From contig NZ_VXKQ01000008.1 of NCBI RefSeq assembly GCF_008711465.1, positions 124,001 through 188,000 on the forward strand: a stretch of DNA of 64,000 bases, written 5' to 3'. The notes beneath the pieces were generated by a model, which was given only the letters and a program-made list of their open reading frames with translations, was not told the DNA's origin and searched no databases. Origin of the DNA: Francisella sp. SYW-9. Its GTDB lineage: Bacteria; Pseudomonadota; Gammaproteobacteria; Francisellales; Francisellaceae. Shown in pieces: positions 56,182-64,000 of this stretch; the stretch's first letter is position 1, and every line of letters begins with the position of its first letter. Made by a program: the position numbers and the translations under genes.

Positions 56182-58455
56182 TTATATCTTCCAAATATGC
56201 TTATTGTATTGACTAATAGTTCTATCAGAACTAAAGAAACCAGATTTAGCTGTATTTACTAGGCTCATTCTTGACCAATGCTCACGATCTTCATAATCTC
56301 TAAATACTTGATCTTTAACTTTGATATACTCAACCAAATCTATCAAAGTCATAAACCAGTCTTTACTTATTAATTCGTTAAATAAAGGAATTAGCTTATC
56401 TTTATCACCAATTGACACTAAAGTTGGCGAGATTATAAAATCAACAACATTTTTAATCACCGGATTATGATAGTAATCTATCGATTTATAACCATGCGTT
56501 TTATACAAATCAATAATCGTATCACTATCCTTGCCAAATGTATAAATATTAGCACTTCCTACTAACTCCGCTATCTCAACGTTAGCCCCATCCATAGTAC
56601 CAAGAGTAATAGCTCCATTTAACATGAACTTCATATTTCCAGTACCACTAGCCTCTTTAGAAGCTAAAGATATTTGCTCTGATACATCTGTAGCAGGGAT
56701 CAACTTCTCAGCAACACTTACATTATAGTTCTCAACAAAAAGTACGCGGATATATTGATTTACTTCTTCATCATTATTAATCAACTCTTGTAAGCATAGA
56801 ATCAAGTGAATAATGTGCTTAGCAATCGTATAAGCAGGAGCAGCCTTACCACCAAAAATAAAGTTTATTGGACGCTTAGGTTTTGGATATAAACCTGATT
56901 TGATTTCAAGATATTTATGAATAATATATAAAGCATTCATCTGCTGACGCTTATATTCATGAATACGTTTGATTTGAACATCAAAAATACCATCTTTTAA
57001 TAGCTCAACACCTGAGTAATAGCTTGCAAATTCTATAAACTGCTCTTTTTTAGTTTTCTTGATTTCATCAAGTTTAGCTAATACATTTTTATCATTATGG
57101 TATGCAAGTAGCTTTTCTAACTGCTTAGAGTCTTCAATAAAGCTATCACCTACTAAGCTTTTTAGATAAGATGCTAACTCTGGGTTTGCTTGTAATAACC
57201 AACGTCTAAATGTAATACCATTAGTTTTATTATTAAATTTATCTGGATATATGTCATTAAAATGTTTTAATTCTGAGTTCTTTAAAATATCTGTATGAAG
57301 TGCTGCAACACCATTTACACTAAAGCTATAATGAATACAAATGTGTGCCATATGGACACAGTTATTATCATCAATTATTGCCAAATCATGATCTTTATAT
57401 TGCTCTTTAACTTTTCTATCTAGATATTTAATGATTCCAATCATCTCTTTAGATAAAACCTTCTCTAAATAACTCAAAGGCCATTTTTCTAAAGCTTCAG
57501 CTAGAATAGTATGGTTTGTATAAGCAGCAGTTTTACTAACAAGCTCTATAGCCCTATCTATATCAATACCATTTGCAACTAATTGACGGATTAACTCAGG
57601 GATAACTAAAGTCGGATGAGTATCATTAATCTGTACAACAGCATGCTCAGGTAAACTTTCTAATGAGTGGCCATTTTTAGTGATATCTGAGAAGATTAGG
57701 CTAACTGCATTACTAACCATAAAATATTGCTGGAAAATTCTTAAAAGATGTCCATTCTCATCACTATCATCTGGATATAAAAATAATGTCAGATTCTTCT
57801 CGATAGCAGTTTTATCAAAGGTGATATCATCTTCTATCACATCAGGATCAACACTAGTTATATCAAATAAGCATAACTTATTTACAAAGTTATTTTTATA
57901 ACCAACAACGTCAATCTCACATAATTGAGACTTAACACTAAAGTTATTGAAGTCCACTTTATAGCTAACATCTGTTTTATTTAACCAGCCTAGCTTTTCT
58001 ATCCATGGATTTGGTTTCTCAGTTTGGCTATGGTTTTTAAATTTCTGTTTAAATAAACCATAGTGATAGTTCAAACTAATACCTGTTCCAGGAATGCCTA
58101 AAGATGCTATTGAATCTAAAAAGCAAGCTGCTAATCTTCCCAAACCTCCATTACCTAATGATGGCTCTGGCTCAAACTCTTCTATTTGTACGATATCTTT
58201 ACCACTATCTTTTAGTATCTGACAAACATCATTATAAACACCTAAGTTAATCAGATTACTAATTAGCATCTTGCCAATCAAAAACTCGCTAGATATATAG
58301 TAAATTTTCTTTTTATAATCTTGCTCGGGAAGCTTTTGTGTTTGTTCTTTTGCATAAGTTAACAAAGCATAGTATAAATCTTGATCATTTGCTTGACTAA
58401 CTTTACAATCTAGTGTTTTCTCAAGATATAACTCAATGGGATTTTTTTCATTCAT
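56182..58455 (-). CDS. glgP: glycogen/maltodextrin phosphorylase
   Basis: PLP enzyme that releases glucose-1-phosphate from glycogen ends. EPEPSLGNGGLGRLAACFLD is near residue 93, and the PLP-lysine block EASGTGNMKFMLNGA with TMDGANVEI is near residue 600. 757 residues, shorter than E. coli GlgP (815) and MalP (797), lacking part of the N-terminal regulatory region, which suggests little allosteric control. Probably co-transcribed with glgA, 105 bases upstream. Confidence 0.94.
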   Translation of the reverse strand: MNEKNPIELYLEKTLDCKVSQANDQDLYYALLTYAKEQTQKLPEQDYKKKIYYISSEFLIGKMLISNLINLGVYNDVCQILKDSGKDIVQIEEFEPEPSLGNGGLGRLAACFLDSIASLGIPGTGISLNYHYGLFKQKFKNHSQTEKPNPWIEKLGWLNKTDVSYKVDFNNFSVKSQLCEIDVVGYKNNFVNKLCLFDITSVDPDVIEDDITFDKTAIEKNLTLFLYPDDSDENGHLLRIFQQYFMVSNAVSLIFSDITKNGHSLESLPEHAVVQINDTHPTLVIPELIRQLVANGIDIDRAIELVSKTAAYTNHTILAEALEKWPLSYLEKVLSKEMIGIIKYLDRKVKEQYKDHDLAIIDDNNCVHMAHICIHYSFSVNGVAALHTDILKNSELKHFNDIYPDKFNNKTNGITFRRWLLQANPELASYLKSLVGDSFIEDSKQLEKLLAYHNDKNVLAKLDEIKKTKKEQFIEFASYYSGVELLKDGIFDVQIKRIHEYKRQQMNALYIIHKYLEIKSGLYPKPKRPINFIFGGKAAPAYTIAKHIIHLILCLQELINNDEEVNQYIRVLFVENYNVSVAEKLIPATDVSEQISLASKEASGTGNMKFMLNGAITLGTMDGANVEIAELVGSANIYTFGKDSDTIIDLYKTHGYKSIDYYHNPVIKNVVDFIISPTLVSIGDKDKLIPLFNELISKDWFMTLIDLVEYIKVKDQVFRDYEDREHWSRMSLVNTAKSGFFSSDRTISQYNKHIWKI

Positions 58456-58560
58456 TTTAATAAAACCTTTAATAAGAAATTTACTTCAGTTAAAAATATT
58501 GATGTAATTGGCAATATAATGTCATTAAAACATTTTCTATACAAGATATATGAGATTTTT

Positions 58561-60027
58561 TTAATCCATTTCTTTAATTAGCTGTTGATAAATACCATTT
58601 AGTCTGTCTGCGGCAGCATTCCAGCTCACATCCTGTTGCATAGCTATTTTTCTCACCTTTCGCCAATCGACTTTACGATCATATAGTGCAAAAGCTCTAC
58701 GAATAGCTCGCTTGTAATCTTCTACCGTGAATTTCTCAAATACAAAACCAGTTGCAGTATTATCTGCTAAATTCTCTAAAGATGTATCTGTTATAGTATC
58801 TGCTAAACCTCCAACCTTATGAACAAGAGGTAAAGTACCATAGACTAATCCATAAAGCTGAGTCAAGCCACAAGGCTCAAAACGAGAAGGAACCAAAATA
58901 ACATCACAAGCTGCAACGATCTGGTGAGCATATTTTTCATCATAACCTATCTGTACAGATACAGATTCAGGATATTTCTCTGCTATAGCTTTAAACTCAT
59001 CTTCTAAAATACGATCACCACTACCTAGTAAGACAAGCTGACCTCCTCTAGATATAATCTCCTCTAATCCAGCAATAACAAGATGTAAACCTTTTTGTTC
59101 AGTTAATCGACTAACCAAACCAAACAAAGGCGCCGTATTTTGGACCTTAAGCCCTTTTGATTTCTGCATAAATGATTTATTTTTTGCTTTACTAATAGCA
59201 ACAGATTCTTTAGTGTATTTATTCTTTATAACAGGATCGATACGAGGATTCCAAACATTAGGATCAACACCATTTAAAATACCATATAAATCATTTTTCC
59301 TCTTAGAAAGCAACCCATCTAAACCACAGCCTTGTTCATGTGATTGAATTTCTTTTGCATATGTAGGACTAACAGTAGTTATCTTATCAGCAAAACTCAA
59401 ACCTGCTTTCAAAAAAGATATTTGACCATAAAACTCCATACCATCCATATCTAAGAAATCCTTAGGTAGCCCTAACTCTGGAAAAATATCCATTGGGAAA
59501 AGACCTTGATATGCTAAGTTATGTATAGTAAACACAGACTTAACACTTCTTATGCCTGTTGCAATTTCAGCTGCTTTTATATATGCAGGAACTAACCCTG
59601 AATGCCAGTCGTGACCATGTACTATATTAGGAATCCATTGACAATCAAGACCTTTTACTAACTCAGCAGCAACCCATCCTAATAAAGCAAACCTTTTATA
59701 ATTATCAGTATATTCTTTATTATCCTTATCTGTATAAGGGTTTCCTGGACGATTATATAAAGCTGGGGCATCAATAATATATATCTTGATTTTTGTATTA
59801 GGAATTTTTGCTAAATAAATAGATACTTGATCATCAAAACTTGATGATAACTCAATTAACAATTCTTTTTCTTCAACACTGTCGATAAACGCTGGAAAGC
59901 CCGGAACTAATACCCGACTATCAACTCCTAACTCTGACAATGCTGGAGGCAATGCAGCTGTCACATCTGCAAGCCCCCCTGTTTTTAGTAATGGATACAA
60001 TTCACTACAAACATGTAAAACTCGCAT
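58561..60027 (-). CDS. glgA: glycogen synthase
   Basis: GT5 enzyme adding glucose from ADP-glucose to the glycan chain. The substrate-binding LLKTGGLADVTAALPPAL (about residues 14-31) and the C-terminal VPSRFEPCGLTQLYGLVYGT are typical. 488 residues. It follows glgC by 16 bases, so the two are co-transcribed. Confidence 0.96.
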   Translation of the reverse strand: MRVLHVCSELYPLLKTGGLADVTAALPPALSELGVDSRVLVPGFPAFIDSVEEKELLIELSSSFDDQVSIYLAKIPNTKIKIYIIDAPALYNRPGNPYTDKDNKEYTDNYKRFALLGWVAAELVKGLDCQWIPNIVHGHDWHSGLVPAYIKAAEIATGIRSVKSVFTIHNLAYQGLFPMDIFPELGLPKDFLDMDGMEFYGQISFLKAGLSFADKITTVSPTYAKEIQSHEQGCGLDGLLSKRKNDLYGILNGVDPNVWNPRIDPVIKNKYTKESVAISKAKNKSFMQKSKGLKVQNTAPLFGLVSRLTEQKGLHLVIAGLEEIISRGGQLVLLGSGDRILEDEFKAIAEKYPESVSVQIGYDEKYAHQIVAACDVILVPSRFEPCGLTQLYGLVYGTLPLVHKVGGLADTITDTSLENLADNTATGFVFEKFTVEDYKRAIRRAFALYDRKVDWRKVRKIAMQQDVSWNAAADRLNGIYQQLIKEMD

Positions 60028-60043
60028 GATTTTCTCTTATAGT

Positions 60044-61327
60044 TCAATTAGTTTTTTTATTTAATTTATCAATCATTGGTTTAGTAACTAATACTACGCC
60101 TTTTTCAGTTCTAAAGAAGTTTTTAGCATCTTCTTCAGGGTTCTCACCAATTATCATACCAGCAGGAATATTACACCCTTTATCAACGATAACCTTTTTC
60201 AAACGACAGTTTTCACCAATCTCTACATCAGGCATAATTACTGACTGATCAATACTACAGTATGATAAAACTCTCACATTAGAAAACATTAATGTTTTAG
60301 ATATTTCTGAGCCTAATACTATACACCCACCAGAAGCTAGAGTATTCGTTATAACACCATGATTTCCTTTTGAATCAGGAACAAACTTTGCTGGTGGAAG
60401 CTGCTCTTGAGCAGTCCAAACAGGCCAATCTTTATCATACAAGTTTAGCTCTGGAATATTAGCTGCTAGGTCCAGGTTTGCTTCCCAAAAAGCATCTATA
60501 GTTCCGACATCTCTCCAATACGGTTCAATATCATCTCCTCTAGGCACACATGACATACTAAATGGATGAGCTAAAGCCTCTTGCTCTTTTACTACTCTTG
60601 GAATGATATCCTTACCAAAGTCATGACTAGATGCATCATTTGCAATATCTTCCTCAAGTAGATCATATAAATAATCTGAATTAAATATATATATTCCCAT
60701 ACTTGCTAAGCATCTATCAGAATCACCTGGTATTGTTGGCGCATTTTCTTTAGGTTTCTCAATAAAACCTGTTACCTCACGCTCTTCATTAATTCCCATT
60801 ATCCCAAATGCAAATGCTTCTTCTTTATGAATTTCAACACAACCTACTGTACACTTATAGCCACTTTTAGCATGATCACGTAGCATTCTTGAGTAATCCA
60901 TCTTATAGATATGATCACCCGCTAAAACAATAACATATTCAGGAGAATATGAACGTAAAATATCAATATTCTGATAAACTGCATCAGCAGTACCTCTATA
61001 CCAATGCTCTTCATTAACTCGCTGCTGAGCTGGAAGTAAATCTATAAACTCATTCAACTCTCCTCTTAAAAAGCCCCAACCACGTTGTAAATGACGCAAC
61101 AAAGAGTGTGACTTATACTGAGTTACAACACCTATTTTACGTATCCCAGAATTTAAACAATTTGATAACGCAAAATCTATAATTCTAAACTTACCACCGA
61201 AATAAACCGCTGGTTTTGCACGAGTGTCAGTCAGATTATATAAACGTGAACCACGCCCACCAGCTAAGACTAAAGCCATAGCTTTTTTGTATAGTTGGTG
61301 ATTTTGTGAGGTATCAGAATATTTCAT
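60044..61327 (-). CDS. glgC: glucose-1-phosphate adenylyltransferase
   Basis: Makes ADP-glucose, the committed step of glycogen synthesis. The N-terminal [17 protein letters not shown] binds ATP; the substrate region [18 protein letters not shown] and the [19 protein letters not shown] block are conserved. 427 residues (E. coli 431). An allosteric site is expected by family, with fructose-1,6-bisphosphate as the usual activator. It follows pgm by 39 bases and precedes glgA by 16. Confidence 0.96.
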   Translation of the reverse strand: MKYSDTSQNHQLYKKAMALVLAGGRGSRLYNLTDTRAKPAVYFGGKFRIIDFALSNCLNSGIRKIGVVTQYKSHSLLRHLQRGWGFLRGELNEFIDLLPAQQRVNEEHWYRGTADAVYQNIDILRSYSPEYVIVLAGDHIYKMDYSRMLRDHAKSGYKCTVGCVEIHKEEAFAFGIMGINEEREVTGFIEKPKENAPTIPGDSDRCLASMGIYIFNSDYLYDLLEEDIANDASSHDFGKDIIPRVVKEQEALAHPFSMSCVPRGDDIEPYWRDVGTIDAFWEANLDLAANIPELNLYDKDWPVWTAQEQLPPAKFVPDSKGNHGVITNTLASGGCIVLGSEISKTLMFSNVRVLSYCSIDQSVIMPDVEIGENCRLKKVIVDKGCNIPAGMIIGENPEEDAKNFFRTEKGVVLVTKPMIDKLNKKTN

Positions 61328-61366
61328 AATATTATTAACTCCTTTGGTTTAATATTTCATAAAAAA

Positions 61367-63301
<1,935 letters not shown>

Positions 63302-64000
63302 ATGAAGGATTTAAAACAACAATGCAACACGGAAACTAACATAGGCGATCTAGATAAGTACTATTTTCACGAAGGTAAACATATTTACGCATATAGCTTT
63401 ATGGGTGCGCATGAAGCTAAAGAAAGTGGCATTACAGGAATTAGATTTACAACATGGGCTCCTAATGCAAAAAGTATCTGTGTAATTGGGGATTTTAGTT
63501 ACTGGGGTATTAATGATAATTACTACATGAAGCCAATAAGCGAAGCTGGCTTATGGAGTGTATTTATACCAGAGGCAAAAAATGGTGATAAATACAAATT
63601 TGTTATTACAAGCAAACATTCAAATCAAGAAGTTCATAAAAGCGATCCATATGCTGTCTTGTCTGAATTAAGGCCTAATATAGCCTCTATCATTAATACA
63701 AAAACACAATATAAATGGCACGATAACAAATGGCTAGAAAAGCGTGCTAAGACTAATCATTATGAAACTCCAATAAATACCTATGAACTACATTTAGCAT
63801 CTTGGAAAACTAAAAATGGTGAGTTTATGAGCTATGATGAAATAGCCAAGACTTTACCTAAATATGTTAAAGAAATGGGATATACTCATGTTGAGTTCAT
63901 GCCTCTTCACGAACACCCTTTAGATGCATCTTGGGGATATCAGCCAACTGGTTTTTACTCTGTAAATAGTCGCCATGGCGATCCTATAGGTCTAAAGCGC
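63302..64000 (+). CDS. glgB: 1,4-alpha-glucan branching enzyme, 5' part
   Basis: Puts alpha-1,6 branches into glycogen. The frame is open from the ATG at 63302 to the window edge, 233 codons; AGGAG stands 5 bases ahead. Visible are the N-terminal carbohydrate-binding (CBM48) domain, [20 protein letters not shown] (about residues 50-69), and the start of the GH13 barrel, YELHLASWK and [19 protein letters not shown]. The catalytic residues lie beyond the window. Confidence 0.93.
   Translation, partial: MKDLKQQCNTETNIGDLDKYYFHEGKHIYAYSFMGAHEAKESGITGIRFTTWAPNAKSICVIGDFSYWGINDNYYMKPISEAGLWSVFIPEAKNGDKYKFVITSKHSNQEVHKSDPYAVLSELRPNIASIINTKTQYKWHDNKWLEKRAKTNHYETPINTYELHLASWKTKNGEFMSYDEIAKTLPKYVKEMGYTHVEFMPLHEHPLDASWGYQPTGFYSVNSRHGDPIGLKR

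Overview
The window is an AT-rich, densely packed chromosomal segment of a gammaproteobacterium, almost certainly a Francisella. Three things point there: an SspA-type protein resembling the Francisella partner of MglA; a locus that looks like the Francisella lipid A galactosamine module (an ArnT-like transferase, a NaxD-like deacetylase and a FlmF2-like polyprenyl-phosphate glycosyltransferase); and cell-wall genes scattered instead of sitting in one dcw cluster. The species cannot be fixed from the sequence alone. No rRNA, tRNA, CRISPR array, prophage or intact insertion sequence was seen.

Layout. 1-8.9 kb: LysE-type exporter, NAD kinase, YadGH-like ABC exporter, VOC protein, TSUP permease with a cupin, a large MscS-family channel, TatD and TrmL. 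9-14.4 kb: a lipoprotein, hemB-yhbY-holB-sohB-sspA on the minus strand, then tusE and yggX. 14.5-20.7 kb: envelope-sugar locus, with flmK, naxD and flmF2 on plus and a second GT2 enzyme plus an unidentified polytopic protein inserted on minus. 20.8-26 kb: mraY-murD-ftsW and a PEP-carboxykinase homologue whose metal and phosphate residues are partly replaced. 26-34.8 kb: glnS, a cupin, a POT peptide transporter, Uup, an MFS exporter, a FUSC-like protein and a lipoprotein. 35-39.3 kb: rlmB, mpl, pyrE, lpxH and a small membrane protein. 39.5-45.4 kb: thrABC and divergent asd. 45.5-50.5 kb: a Cys-rich exported protein, murF, then a decayed stretch holding a frameshifted DUF559 pseudogene, a truncated lipoprotein paralogue, an intact DUF4156 lipoprotein, a small exported-protein gene broken in a poly(A) run, and a LysR regulator. 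50.5-54.6 kb: murE, glyQ and an FAD monooxygenase. 54.5-64 kb: glycogen genes malQ, glgP, glgA, glgC, pgm on minus and glgB on plus, the last cut by the window end.

How the genes fit together. The envelope is the main theme: peptidoglycan precursors (murD, murE, murF, mraY, mpl, ftsW), lipid A (lpxH, flmK/naxD/flmF2) and transporters. Amino-acid supply (asd, thrABC) and glycogen turnover form two complete blocks. The least explained items are the divergent PckA, the extra glycosyltransferase/polytopic pair inside the lipid A locus, and the 47.7-49.5 kb decay zone.
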